Source: Alphaproteobacteria bacterium (GTDB lineage: Bacteria > Pseudomonadota > Alphaproteobacteria > JAEULF01). From it: DNA of 40,331 nt. How positions within the stretch are numbered: position 1 is the first letter of the stretch; each line of letters begins with the position of its first letter. Shown piece after piece: positions 7,471-15,878 of the stretch. The stretch spans positions 1 to 40,331 of the forward strand of contig JAEULF010000114.1 in assembly GCA_016793965.1 (NCBI GenBank), in the 5' to 3' direction. Below the pieces are notes generated by a model, which was not told the origin of the DNA, did no database searches, and saw only the letters and a program-made list of their open reading frames with translations. A program made the translations under genes and the position numbers.

Positions 7471-9877
7471 GGCTCGCCTTCCCGGCGTCCTGCCCGGCCG
7501 CCGCCATCGCCGCGGCGAAGCCGCGCAGGCGCGCCTCGACGCGCGCGTTGACCGTGCCCTCGGGGAAGCGCCCGTCGGCCTGGCGCGTCCCCGTCGGCAG
7601 CCCGGTCAGCAGCGCGAGGCCTTCGTCGATCGTCGCGACGGCATGGACGCGGAAGCGGCCCGCGCGCGCCGCCGCCACCACGTCGTCGCGCAGCATGAGG
7701 TGGCGGACGTTGGCGCGCGGGATGACGACGCCCTGGCTGCCGGTCAGTCCCTTGGCGCTGCAGGCGTCGAAGAAACCCTCGATCTTCTCGTTGGCGCCGC
7801 CGATCGCCTGCACCTCGCCCTTCTGGTTGACCGAGCCGGTGACGGCGAGGTCCTGGCGCAGCGGCACCTCGGCGATGGCCGAGAGCAGCGCGTAGAGCTC
7901 GGCGGACGACGCGCTGTCGCCGTCGATCATGCCGTAGGACTGCTCGAAGCCGAGGCTGGCGGCGAGCGACAGCGGCTTGTCCGGCAGGTAGGTCGCGCCG
8001 AGATAGCCCGCGAGGATCATCACGCCCTTGGAGTGCGTGGCGCCGCCGAGCTTCGCCGCGCGCTCGATGTCGACCACGGTGCCGCGCCCGGCGCGCACGG
8101 CGGCGGTGATGCGCGAGGGCCGGCCGAAGGCGAAGTCGCCGAGCGCGGTGACTGCGAGGCCGTTGACCTGGCCGATCGTGGACCCCGCGACGTCGATCAG
8201 GATCGTGCCCTGCGCGATCTCGTGGGTGATGCGCTCGTAGATGCGGCTGGCGCGCCGGCGCTTGGCCGCGATCGCCGCGCGCACATGGGCGGCCCCGGTC
8301 GTGCCGGCGCCGTCGCGCGCGCGCAGGTGGTCCGCCTCGGCCAGCAGGTCGCCGAGCCAGCGCAGATCGGCCGAGAGCCGCGTCCCGTCGCCGGCCGCGC
8401 GCGCGGCCTGCTCGACGACCAGCGCCACGGCGGCGCGGTCGAGCGGCTTCAGGGCGAGGGCCCTGACCTGGCGGGCGACGAGGCGGGCATAGAGCGCCGT
8501 GCCCTCGTCGCTGCGCGGCACGTCGTCCTCCAGGTCGGCCTCGACCTTGAACAGGTCGGCGAATTCCGGGTCGAGCTCGCAGAGCAGGTAGTAGAGGATG
8601 CGGTCGCCGACCAGCACGACCTTGACGTCGAGCGGGATCGGCTCGGGGTCGAGCGTGGTGGTGGTGGTCAGGCTGAGCAGCTGCTCGATCGATTCGATGC
8701 GGATCTCGCCCGTGCGCAGCGCGCGCTTCAGCGAATCCCAGGCGAAGCCCGTGGTCAGCACCTTGCGCGCGTCGAGCACGAGGTAGCCGCCGTTGGCGCG
8801 GTGCAGCGCGCCCGGCTTCAGGAGGTTGAAGTCGGTGAAGAGCGTGCCGAAGCGCGCGTAGTGCTCGACGCGGCCGACCAGGTTGTGGTGCGTCGGGTTG
8901 TCCTCCTGCTGCACCGGCGCGCCGTCGCCCGGGGCGCGGCCGACCATGACGTTGACGCGGTAGCGCCTGAGCCCCGGGATCTCGTCGACCGACGGCGGCG
9001 GCCCGGGCTCGTCCTCCTCGCGCTGCTTCAGGAACAGCTCGTCGGCGTGCTCGACGATGTCGTTCTCGACCTCGCCGATATGGCCGGTCACCTGCGGCAG
9101 GTCCTCGTGCGCCCGGCGCAGCCCCTCGGTCAGCGAGGTCACGGTCAGCCGCGTCACCTCGCGGTTGAGCTGGCGCACCTCCTCGGCATGCTCGCGCTGC
9201 CAGTGCGGCACCTGGCGCATGGTCGCCTCCAGCTCCTCCTGGAAGGACTGGAGCAGCTTGTTGATGCGCTCCTGCTCGGCCTCCGGCAGCTTGGCGAAGT
9301 CTTCCGCCTTCATCACCGTGCCCTCGCGCACCGGCGCCAGCGCGAAGCCCATGGGCGTGCGCACCAGGGCGATGCCCTGGGCGCGCGCCTTGCGGTCGAG
9401 CCCGCCGAACGCCGTCTCGTGCCGCTCCTTCAGGTGCTCGTCCACGATCTGCCGGCGGTTGCGGTACTCCTCCGTGGCGAAGCTCGCCGGCAGCACGATG
9501 CGCAGGTCGTCGACCAGGCGCTTGACCGCGTCGCGCAGGCTCGACGCGCGGCCCTGCGGCAGCTGCAGCGCGCGCGGCCGCGAGGGGTCCTTGAAGTTCT
9601 GCACGTAGCACCAGTCTGCCGGCGCTTCCTGGCCGCGCGCGCGCTCCTTCAGCACGTCGAGCACGAGGTCGAGGCGGGCGCTGCCGGGCGTGCCGAGGAC
9701 GAACATGTTGTAGCCCGGCCGCTTCAGGGCGATGCCGAGGTCGAGCGCCGCGACGGCGCGCTCCTGGCCGAGCGGCCGGTCGAGCGGCGCCAGCTCGTCG
9801 GTGCTGGCGAAGCCGAGCCGGTCGGGATCGCAGGCCTTGTAGAGGTCCTCGGGCGAAAGCGCCTGTGCTGGCGGCAT
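7463..9877 (-). CDS. Lon-related ATP-dependent protease (AAA_32/Lon_C type)
   Basis: This 804-residue protein belongs to the Lon-related family with an N-terminal AAA-like region, a long coiled-coil insertion (about 140-290) and a C-terminal Lon protease domain. The Ser-Lys dyad is present: Ser655 in DGDSASSAE and Lys698 in ANEKIEG, 43 residues apart as in E. coli Lon (Ser679/Lys722). The strand VTGSVNQKGEVQAIGG between them is diagnostic. The nucleotide loop is weak: GTPGSAR at 62-68 lacks the usual Walker A Lys. It is expected to degrade damaged or regulatory proteins in the cytoplasm, probably as a ring. The Usp-like gene overlaps its 3' end, and a small membrane-protein gene lies 81 bp upstream on the same strand. 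Confidence 0.92.
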   Translation of the reverse strand: MPPAQALSPEDLYKACDPDRLGFASTDELAPLDRPLGQERAVAALDLGIALKRPGYNMFVLGTPGSARLDLVLDVLKERARGQEAPADWCYVQNFKDPSRPRALQLPQGRASSLRDAVKRLVDDLRIVLPASFATEEYRNRRQIVDEHLKERHETAFGGLDRKARAQGIALVRTPMGFALAPVREGTVMKAEDFAKLPEAEQERINKLLQSFQEELEATMRQVPHWQREHAEEVRQLNREVTRLTVTSLTEGLRRAHEDLPQVTGHIGEVENDIVEHADELFLKQREEDEPGPPPSVDEIPGLRRYRVNVMVGRAPGDGAPVQQEDNPTHHNLVGRVEHYARFGTLFTDFNLLKPGALHRANGGYLVLDARKVLTTGFAWDSLKRALRTGEIRIESIEQLLSLTTTTTLDPEPIPLDVKVVLVGDRILYYLLCELDPEFADLFKVEADLEDDVPRSDEGTALYARLVARQVRALALKPLDRAAVALVVEQAARAAGDGTRLSADLRWLGDLLAEADHLRARDGAGTTGAAHVRAAIAAKRRRASRIYERITHEIAQGTILIDVAGSTIGQVNGLAVTALGDFAFGRPSRITAAVRAGRGTVVDIERAAKLGGATHSKGVMILAGYLGATYLPDKPLSLAASLGFEQSYGMIDGDSASSAELYALLSAIAEVPLRQDLAVTGSVNQKGEVQAIGGANEKIEGFFDACSAKGLTGSQGVVIPRANVRHLMLRDDVVAAARAGRFRVHAVATIDEGLALLTGLPTGTRQADGRFPEGTVNARVEARLRGFAAAMAAAGQDAGKASHG

Positions 9878-9958
9878 GGCTCCGGCCTGCTCTGGTTGGT
9901 CCAGGCTCGCACGATGGCCGACGCCGGCGGTCTGGTCCTTGATCTGGATCGGGTCGGG

Positions 9959-10270
9959 CTAGCGGGACGGCCGCACAGACGCGTCGCCGAGGAAGAGCCC
10001 GACCAGGAGCGCGAGCGCCAGGTGGGCCAGGGCTTCGTCCCAGCGGTTGAGCGCCGGAGCGGCGATGGGTTCGCGCTTGACCAGCGCGAAGGCCACGGCG
10101 ACGCCGGCCGTCACCAGGAGCATCGCGTGAAGCACGGCCAGCCGTGCCTCGGCCGCGGCCATTGTGGAGAAGAGCAGGGTCGCCGCAGTCATGACCAGGA
10201 AGCGCAGGACGGTGGCGCGGGTCTGGAGAGCGCGCATTTCGGCGGATTCCGTGTCAGGGGCTGGGGGCAT
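9959..10270 (-). CDS. Hypothetical small membrane protein
   Basis: This is a 103-residue protein of unknown family. The ATG at 10268-10270 is chosen because GGGGAG lies about 7 bases upstream on the minus strand; the frame is open back to 10354. After a short polar start (MPPAPDTESAEMRAL) there are three hydrophobic segments, about 23-40, 44-62 and 82-97, separated by a KREPIAAPALNRWDEA loop. It is read as an inner-membrane protein with three helices. It precedes the Lon-type protease gene on the same strand and may be its operon leader, but no functional link can be shown. Confidence 0.6.
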   Translation of the reverse strand: MPPAPDTESAEMRALQTRATVLRFLVMTAATLLFSTMAAAEARLAVLHAMLLVTAGVAVAFALVKREPIAAPALNRWDEALAHLALALLVGLFLGDASVRPSR

Positions 10271-10451
10271 GGCAGGTCTCCCCGCGCATTTAGAATTCCT
10301 TACCTGTTCCCTCATGAAATAGGGCGCCGGCAACCCGGGATGTAGGGCGTGCATGGACCGCCGGCGCCTTGCCGCGGCCGGCAGGAAAGACTGGTCCGCG
10401 CGCCGGGCGGGAGCTTAGACTCCAACGTCAGCGTGTGCCGAGGAGGAGGCG

Positions 10452-10757
10452 ATGCCCCGTCGCAAGACGCCGCGTGATCCCGAGCAGGCCAGGAAGCTCG
10501 CGATCTATTTTCGCGAGCGCTTCCTGACCCCTGAGGCGCGCGCCGTCGCCGACCGCGAATGGAAGAAGTTCCAGGAGGCGCAGGCCAGGGCTGCGGAGGC
10601 CCAGGTCGTCGCCGAGCAGCGGCCGTTCACCGAGATGCTGTCGCCCAAGGAGCGGGACCTCGTCCCCCAGGACGCGGCCTTCAGCGACGACGAGAAGGCG
10701 CGCGCGGCCAAGGTGCTCGCCGCGATCAGGCAGAAGTACCGCACGACGGTGCATTGA
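10452..10757 (+). CDS. Hypothetical small charged protein
   Basis: This 101-residue soluble protein is rich in Arg, Glu, Ala and Lys, with no membrane segment or recognised domain. The ATG is preceded by GAGGAGGCG, a strong ribosome-binding site. The pattern is helical: LAIYFRERFLTPEARAVADR, then an Ala/Glu-rich helix (about 35-55), then a final helix with RAAKVLAAIRQKY. The gene is convergent with waaA, with only 28 bp between stops. Nothing in the context suggests a role. Confidence 0.65.
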   Translation: MPRRKTPRDPEQARKLAIYFRERFLTPEARAVADREWKKFQEAQARAAEAQVVAEQRPFTEMLSPKERDLVPQDAAFSDDEKARAAKVLAAIRQKYRTTVH

Positions 10758-10785
10758 GCGGCAGCGCGAGCGACAGGGGCGCGGG

Positions 10786-12147
10786 CTATTCCGCGGCGCT
10801 GCCGCGGGCGAGGCGGGCGACGCGGGCGCCGAAGGCGGCGTCGAACAGCGGCCGCAGCTCGGCCATCACCGAATCCAGGACGCGCGTCTTGGAGCTGGCA
10901 TAGGCCTCGGCAGCCCGGCCGATCGCCATGCGCAGCGCCGGATCCGCGAGAAGCGGCGCCAGGCTGTCGGCCAGGGCGTCGGCGCCCGCGATCCGCCGGC
11001 TGCCTCCCGCCGCGGCAAGCTCTGTCGCGATCTGGGCGAAGTTCGTCATGTGCGGGCCGTGCAGCACGGCGCAGCCGAGCCGGGCCGGCTCGAGCGGGTT
11101 CTGGCCGCCTTTCGGCACCAGCGATCCGCCCATCAGGACCAGGCCGGCCGCGCGGAACCAGGCGCCGAGCTCGCCGAGCCCGTCGGCGACATAGACATCG
11201 ACCTGCGGCCCGACCGGCTCGCGCGCCGAGCGGAGCGCGACGCCGAGGCCCTGGGCGCGCAAAGCTGCGGCGACCGCCGGGCCGCGCTCGGGGTGGCGCG
11301 GCACGATGACGGTCAGCAATCCCGGTCGTCCCGCCTTCAGGCGCGCATGCGCGGCCCCGCACAGCTCCTCTTCGCCGGGATGCGTGCTGGCGGCGAGCCA
11401 GCGCGGCCTGTCGCCGATCGCGGCACGGACCTCGGCGAGCAAGGCGGGCTCGGCGGGCAGGGGCGCCGCGGCGAATTTGAGGTTCCCGGCGCAATGGGCA
11501 TGCGCCGCGCCGACCGCGCGCAGCCGCGCCTCGTCTTCAGGCGCCTGCGCCAGGCAGACGGCGAAATGCTGCAGCAGCCAGCGCGCGATCCCCGGGACGG
11601 CGCGCCAGTGGCGCAGGCTGCGGGCAGACATGCGCCCGTTGACCAGGCCCATCGGCACGCCCTGGGCGCCCGTTTCGACGATCAGGTTGGGCCACAGCTC
11701 GGATTCGACCCAAAGCGCCACGCTCGGGCGCCAATGCGCGATGAAGCGCGCCACGGCCGGCCGCAGGTCAACCGGCGCGAACTGGTGCTGGCAGCCCGCC
11801 GGGAGCCGCTCGGCCATCAGCCGGGCGGAGGTGACGGTCACCGTGGTCACCAGCACATGAGCGTCGGGCCATTCCGCGCGGATGCGGCCGATCAGAGGCA
11901 AGATCGACAGCGATTCCCCGACCGAGGAGGCATGCAGCCAGACCAGCGGGCCCTCGGGGCGCGGCGTTCCCGCCACGCCGAACCGCTCGCCGAGGCGTTG
12001 CGGGTCTTCCTTGCCGCGCTGGGCGCGCGACGCCAGGTGACGGCGCACGAGGGGCGCGCTCAGCCTGCCGAGCGCGCGATAGGCGACCAGCGCTGCGCCG
12101 GTGATGCCGGCCGGTGAAGGGGGAGGCGCAGCGGGGGGCGCGACCAA
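10786..12147 (-). CDS. waaA: 3-deoxy-D-manno-octulosonic acid (Kdo) transferase
   Basis: This 453-residue protein is of the usual WaaA/KdtA size. It transfers Kdo from CMP-Kdo to lipid IVA at the inner membrane, the first core step of lipopolysaccharide synthesis. Seen: an N-terminal hydrophobic/basic anchor (AYRALGRLSAPLVRRHL), HASSVGE at 72-78 with the conserved Glu78 matching the catalytic base, LWVESELWPN, STHPGEEE, PRHPER, and the GT-B donor motif GQNPLEPARLG. The first candidate start is a TTG at 12145-12147 with GGAAG about 7 bases upstream; no ATG or GTG fits as well, so the exact N-terminus is less certain. It stands alone, without lpxK or other lipid A genes nearby. Confidence 0.95.
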   Translation of the reverse strand: MVAPPAAPPPSPAGITGAALVAYRALGRLSAPLVRRHLASRAQRGKEDPQRLGERFGVAGTPRPEGPLVWLHASSVGESLSILPLIGRIRAEWPDAHVLVTTVTVTSARLMAERLPAGCQHQFAPVDLRPAVARFIAHWRPSVALWVESELWPNLIVETGAQGVPMGLVNGRMSARSLRHWRAVPGIARWLLQHFAVCLAQAPEDEARLRAVGAAHAHCAGNLKFAAAPLPAEPALLAEVRAAIGDRPRWLAASTHPGEEELCGAAHARLKAGRPGLLTVIVPRHPERGPAVAAALRAQGLGVALRSAREPVGPQVDVYVADGLGELGAWFRAAGLVLMGGSLVPKGGQNPLEPARLGCAVLHGPHMTNFAQIATELAAAGGSRRIAGADALADSLAPLLADPALRMAIGRAAEAYASSKTRVLDSVMAELRPLFDAAFGARVARLARGSAAE

Positions 12148-12341
12148 GCGATGGCTTCCGGAAATGCACTTGTGCGGCGCAATATACCCGCGGCCTGCGG
12201 CGGTCCGATAGTGAAGAAGAGCACAGCAACGGCGCCAGGGCCGGTTCGCGCGGCACAGCGCATGGCTCGGTGCATGGCCAAGCGCATGATTGCCGCGGTA
12301 TGGGTCTGGCGAGCAAAGGTGCCAGGCATTAGCTTTCCGCG

Positions 12342-13118
12342 ATGGTCGATACCCTGCTCGCCATCCTCGTCCCGCCGGAGCTGGCGCCCTGGTCCGCGGC
12401 CCTCCTCGTGGCCTTGAGCTTCTTCACCTCGGCGCTGACCGGCGCGCTCGGGCTCGGCGGCGGCCTCCTGATGCTGGCTGTGATGGCGCAGCTCCTGGCG
12501 CCCGCCGTGCTGATCCCCGTGCATGCCGTCGTCCAGGTCGGCTCGAATGCCGGCCGCGCCACGCTGATGCGCAAGGACGTCGCGCGCCACTTGCTCTGGC
12601 CGTTCATCGTCGGCTCGGCAGTCGGCGTCGCTTTGGGCGCCCAGGTCGTCGTCGCCCTGCCGAAGCCGCTCTTGGAGCTGGTGCTCGGCCTCTTCGTGCT
12701 GTGGTCGGCCTGGACGCCCAAGCTCAGGCCCGCCCGCTTGCCCCCGCGCTGGTTCGCGGCCGTCGGCGCGGTGTCGAGCTTCTGCACCATGTTCGTCGGC
12801 GCCACGGGCCCGCTGGTCGCGGCCTTCCTGGTGCCCGATCCCCTGACCCGCCACCAGGTCGTCGCCACCCACGCCGCCTTCATGATGGCGCAGCACGCGC
12901 TGAAGATCGGCGCGTTCACCGCGCTGGGCTTCGGCTTCCTGCCCTGGTTGCCGCTGCTCCTGCTGATGATCGCGCTGGGCTTTCTCGGCACCATGGTCGG
13001 CAAGCGCTTCCTCGACCGCCTGCCCGAGCGGAGCTTCGCCATCGCCTTCAAGTTCACGCTCTCAGTTCTCGCGATCAAGCTGGCGGCAGACGGCGCCTGG
13101 GCGATCGCGGCGGGGTGA
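12342..13118 (+). CDS. TSUP family transporter (TauE/SafE type)
   Basis: This 258-residue polytopic protein has about eight hydrophobic segments and the two-half layout of the TSUP (TauE/SafE) family. Each half opens with a small-residue motif: SALTGALGLGGGLLML in the first and VGATGPLVAAFL in the second. HAVVQVGSNAGRATLM and HQVVATHAAFMMAQHALKI are typical loop-helix sequences of the family. Members export or import sulfite, sulfoacetate, taurine-derived compounds or other small organic anions; the substrate here cannot be inferred. The ATG at 12342 has only a weak ribosome-binding site. The gene is divergent from waaA across 194 bp, which must hold both promoters. Confidence 0.9.
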   Translation: MVDTLLAILVPPELAPWSAALLVALSFFTSALTGALGLGGGLLMLAVMAQLLAPAVLIPVHAVVQVGSNAGRATLMRKDVARHLLWPFIVGSAVGVALGAQVVVALPKPLLELVLGLFVLWSAWTPKLRPARLPPRWFAAVGAVSSFCTMFVGATGPLVAAFLVPDPLTRHQVVATHAAFMMAQHALKIGAFTALGFGFLPWLPLLLLMIALGFLGTMVGKRFLDRLPERSFAIAFKFTLSVLAIKLAADGAWAIAAG

Positions 13119-13200
13119 GCGGGGGCCGCGTCCCCATTGGCGGCGCGCGCCGGGCTTGCTATGCGTGCGCGTCCGTCCCCGCCGCGACAGAGGTCTGCGC

Positions 13201-13653
13201 ATGCTGCTGGTGCCGAACGAGCTTCGCTACTCGCCGATCCAGGGCTGCGGCGTCTACGCCAAGGCGCCGATCAAGAAGGGCACGCTGATCTGGAAAGTCG
13301 ACCCGACCTTCGACAAGATCATCGACACCAACCAGGCCTTCCCGACCGAGGTGACGCGCTTCCTCCTCGTCTACGGCGTCGCCTACCGGCATGCCGACGA
13401 CGAGGATTTCATCTACGTCGACACCGACAACGCGCGCTTCATGAACCACGGCGACCCGTGCAACGTGCTGCCGGGCGAGGTCATCGGCGAGGGCATCGCG
13501 GTGCGCGACATCGCGGCCGGCGAGGAGCTGACGGTGGACTACCGCACCTTCGGCGCCTCGGTCGATTGGGAGGTGCTGCACGGCTTCCCGATCGAGGGCT
13601 ATCCGACCTTCAAGGCGCTGCTCCAGGCGTTGAAGAAGAAGCTGCGCGCCTGA
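13201..13653 (+). CDS. SET domain protein (putative protein-lysine methyltransferase)
   Basis: This 150-residue protein consists almost only of a SET domain. Seen: GCGVYAKAPIKKGTLIW (strands 1-2), the S-adenosylmethionine-binding motif RFMNHGDPCNV starting at residue 79, and GEELTVDY at 107-114 with the catalytic-type Tyr114. A short basic tail (LKKKLRA pattern) ends it. No post-SET Cys cluster is present. Bacterial stand-alone SET proteins are uncommon and mostly uncharacterised; a substrate among basic proteins is possible. The ATG at 13201 has AGAGG about 7 bases upstream; a TTG at 13156 is in frame but less likely. It is followed 45 bp later by the VWA gene on the same strand. Confidence 0.87.
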   Translation: MLLVPNELRYSPIQGCGVYAKAPIKKGTLIWKVDPTFDKIIDTNQAFPTEVTRFLLVYGVAYRHADDEDFIYVDTDNARFMNHGDPCNVLPGEVIGEGIAVRDIAAGEELTVDYRTFGASVDWEVLHGFPIEGYPTFKALLQALKKKLRA

Positions 13654-13698
13654 GCGCCTCCTCGAACGTCGCGCCGGGGCCACGGCCAATCCCTGGAC

Positions 13699-14484
13699 AT
13701 GGCCGGCAAGGCGGGCCATCTCAGAGGGATGAGCAAGGATCGCGGCACCCTGGTGCATGAGTCCGGCGCCACGCCGCCCGAGGCGGTCGGGCGCAGCGCG
13801 GATGTCGCGCGCTTCGTCGAGGCCTTGCGCGCCACGCCCCGTGCCGGGAGCGGGCGCGGCCGGCTGATCTTCGCCCTCGACGCCACGGCGAGCCGCGAGC
13901 CGACCTGGGACCGTGCCTGCCACATCCAGGCCGAGATGTTCGAAGCGGCGGCCTCTGCCGGCAGCGCCGCCGGCGGGGCAGGCGGGGCGCTGGAGATCCA
14001 GCTCGTCTTCTATCGCGGTTTCGGCGAGTGCAAGGCTGCGGCTTGGGCCAGCGACCCGGCGACGTTGCTGCGCCAGATGCAAAGCGTGCGCTGCCTGCCC
14101 GGCCAGACGCAGCTCGTGCGCGTGCTCGACCACGCGCGCAAGGAGGCCGCGGCGCGCAAGGTCGATGCGCTCGTCTTCGTCGGCGACATGATGGAGGAGG
14201 ACATCGACGCGCTCGGCCAGGCGGCCGGCGGGCTCGGCCTCGCCGGCGTGCCGTGCTTCATCTTCCACGAGGGCGGCGACCCCGTGGCGCGCCGCGCCTT
14301 CCAGCACGTGGCGCGCCTGACGCGGGGCGCCTGCGTGCCCTTCGACTCGTCCAGCGCCGACCAGCTGCGCGAGCTGCTCAAGGCGGTCGCGGTCTATGCC
14401 GCCGGCGGCTACAAGGCGCTGCAGCGCCACGCCGCCGCGGGATCCGGCCCAGCGGCGCTTCTGACGCACGCGCTGAAGCGTTGA
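13699..14484 (+). CDS. VWA-like domain protein
   Basis: This is a 261-residue protein with a von Willebrand A-like alpha/beta fold. LIFALDATASREPTWD matches the first strand and MIDAS-like loop, with D-x-T-x-S where D-x-S-x-S is usual. Then come the strand LEIQLVFYRGFGECKA, TQLVRVLDHARKEAA, the strand DALVFVGDMMEED and the final strand of VPCFIFHEGG. An in-frame ATG at 13729 is an alternative start that would remove 10 residues. VWA domains bind protein partners through a metal ion. The membrane J-domain gene begins 7 bp after the stop, so the two are almost certainly one operon and possibly one complex. The client or pathway is unknown. Confidence 0.82.
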   Translation: MAGKAGHLRGMSKDRGTLVHESGATPPEAVGRSADVARFVEALRATPRAGSGRGRLIFALDATASREPTWDRACHIQAEMFEAAASAGSAAGGAGGALEIQLVFYRGFGECKAAAWASDPATLLRQMQSVRCLPGQTQLVRVLDHARKEAAARKVDALVFVGDMMEEDIDALGQAAGGLGLAGVPCFIFHEGGDPVARRAFQHVARLTRGACVPFDSSSADQLRELLKAVAVYAAGGYKALQRHAAAGSGPAALLTHALKR

Positions 14485-14491
14485 GACCGCC

Positions 14492-15247
14492 ATGCAGTGG
14501 CTCCTCCTGGGCATCGTCCTCCTCGTCGTCGTGCTCTGGCTGTCGGGCCGCTTTGCCGGTGCCGACCCGGCGGCGCTCGCGCGCCGGCTGCGCTCCATGC
14601 CCTGGCAAGTCGTCGCGCTCGGCGCTGGCGCGATCGTCGGCCTCGTTCTGCTGCTGACCGGCCGGATCAGCCTGCTGCTGACGCTGGTTGCGGTCGGGTT
14701 GCCGTTCTTCGTGCGATGGGGGCAGCTCTGGAACCGCATCAAGGCTGCGACCGGGCCGACATCGGGCGGGCGCTCCGAGGTCGTGACGCGCACGCTGAAG
14801 GTGGCGCTCGATCATGACACAGGCGCCGTTTCCGGCACCGTGCGCGCCGGTCGCTACGAGGGCCGCGCGCTCGGAAGCCTGGCGCTCGACGAGCTGCTCG
14901 ACCTCCTGGAGACCTGCCGTGCCGACGACCCGGACTCGGCGGCGCTGGTCGAGGCCTATCTCGACCGCGAGCACGGCCCGGATTGGCGCGGCGGCCCAGG
15001 CGGCGGCCCAGGCGGCGGCCAGGGAAGCGGAGCGGGCAGCGGCCCTGTGCCGCCCGGACGCGGGGGCGACATGAGCGTCGCCGAGGCGTTGCGCGTGCTC
15101 GGCCTCGACGAGCAGGCGGATGCAGAGGCGATCAAGGCCGCGCATCGACGCATCCTTCAGCGCGTGCACCCCGACCGCGGCGGCTCGGCCGCTCTCGCTG
15201 CCCAGGCCAACCGGGCGCGCGATGTTCTCCTCAGGCGCGAGCGCTGA
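14492..15247 (+). CDS. Membrane-anchored J-domain (DnaJ-like) protein
   Basis: This 251-residue protein has two N-terminal hydrophobic segments (about 2-20 and 38-80, the second possibly a hairpin). A cytoplasmic domain with a tandem YEGRALGSLALDELLDLL helix region follows. A Gly/Pro/Gln linker built from a repeated GGP-type unit (about 167-190) leads to a C-terminal J-domain. The J-domain has the essential His-Pro-Asp tripeptide in RVHPDRGG, flanked by helix II (AIKAAHRRILQ) and helix III (ANRARDVLL). The C-terminal position resembles Pam18/DjlA-type proteins, which recruit DnaK to a membrane site. It follows the VWA gene by 7 bp, so a joint role at the membrane is inferred. Confidence 0.88.
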   Translation: MQWLLLGIVLLVVVLWLSGRFAGADPAALARRLRSMPWQVVALGAGAIVGLVLLLTGRISLLLTLVAVGLPFFVRWGQLWNRIKAATGPTSGGRSEVVTRTLKVALDHDTGAVSGTVRAGRYEGRALGSLALDELLDLLETCRADDPDSAALVEAYLDREHGPDWRGGPGGGPGGGQGSGAGSGPVPPGRGGDMSVAEALRVLGLDEQADAEAIKAAHRRILQRVHPDRGGSAALAAQANRARDVLLRRER

Positions 15248-15326
15248 CGGGTCGCGCGCCACCTTCCGGTGTCGCGCCGCGCGCGGAACTACCTTATGGT
15301 CGCGCCGGCATGAGGAGCCTGCGGGC

Positions 15327-15854
15327 ATGGTGCTGCCGATCCGGGCCGAGGAACGGGCGATCGAGAGCCTCGGCGATGAGACCCTTCGTCCGCTGCTGCA
15401 GGCCTGGCGAGCGCTCAAGGGCGAGCGGCCCTGGCTGGATCGCGCGTCGCTTCTGCCGGAGCGGCTGCCCGCAGCTGCCTTGCCGCACATGGCTCTGCTC
15501 GAGCGCGTGCCGCCGGACGCGGAGCATGCGGACACGGCGGATTTCCGCATTCGCATCGTCGGGGACGAGATCGAGAACCGCCGGCTCGGCTACGTGCGCG
15601 GCGCCCTGGTGAGCGGCATCCGGCCGGATTGGTACGCGCAGCACTTGCTGGACGGCTACAGGCAGTCCTGCCGCGAGGCGCGGCCGCTCTACCAGCGCGT
15701 CACCGCGATCCATCCGGAGGAGGACATGCACTACGAGCGCCTTCTCCTGCCGATGAGCGCGCGCGGCGCTGCGGCAGACATGCTGCTCGTCGCGTCCGTG
15801 CGGTCGCGCGCGCTCGTCCGCTTCATGACGTACGAGGAGAAGGACGAGAGCTGA
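15327..15854 (+). CDS. PAS-like domain protein (PAS_5 type)
   Basis: This 175-residue protein has the layout of the short alphaproteobacterial PAS_5 family. It runs through LRPLLQAWRALKGERPWLDRA, LPHMALLE, DFRIRIVGDEIENRRLGYVRG, a helix with WYAQHLLDGYRQ, and a last sheet with YERLLLPMSARG and ADMLLVASVRS. Such proteins are often PAS modules without an output domain. The ligand and partner are unknown. The ATG is set by GAGGAG about 9 bases upstream, and the fold begins at once. Its 3' end is 24 bp from the convergent zapA gene. Confidence 0.78.
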   Translation: MVLPIRAEERAIESLGDETLRPLLQAWRALKGERPWLDRASLLPERLPAAALPHMALLERVPPDAEHADTADFRIRIVGDEIENRRLGYVRGALVSGIRPDWYAQHLLDGYRQSCREARPLYQRVTAIHPEEDMHYERLLLPMSARGAAADMLLVASVRSRALVRFMTYEEKDES

Positions 15855-15878
15855 AGCCGGCGAGCGGGCTGCGTCCGC

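Noticed and set aside
6737-10345. Open frame of 1202 codons on the plus strand
   Set aside because: It runs antisense to the Lon-type protease and Usp-like genes, is rich in Arg/Ala/Gln low-complexity sequence with no domain, and arises from GC-rich codon bias. The minus-strand genes have clear catalytic motifs.
12148-12341. Short frames and repeated GCATGG words between waaA and the TSUP gene
   Set aside because: No ribosome-binding site or coding signal; read as the divergent promoter region of the two genes.
15855-15878. 6S RNA expected beside zapA
   Set aside because: Only 24 bases separate zapA from the convergent PAS-like gene; nothing resembling 6S RNA fits there, and the upstream side holds the 67-bp repeat and a hairpin instead.
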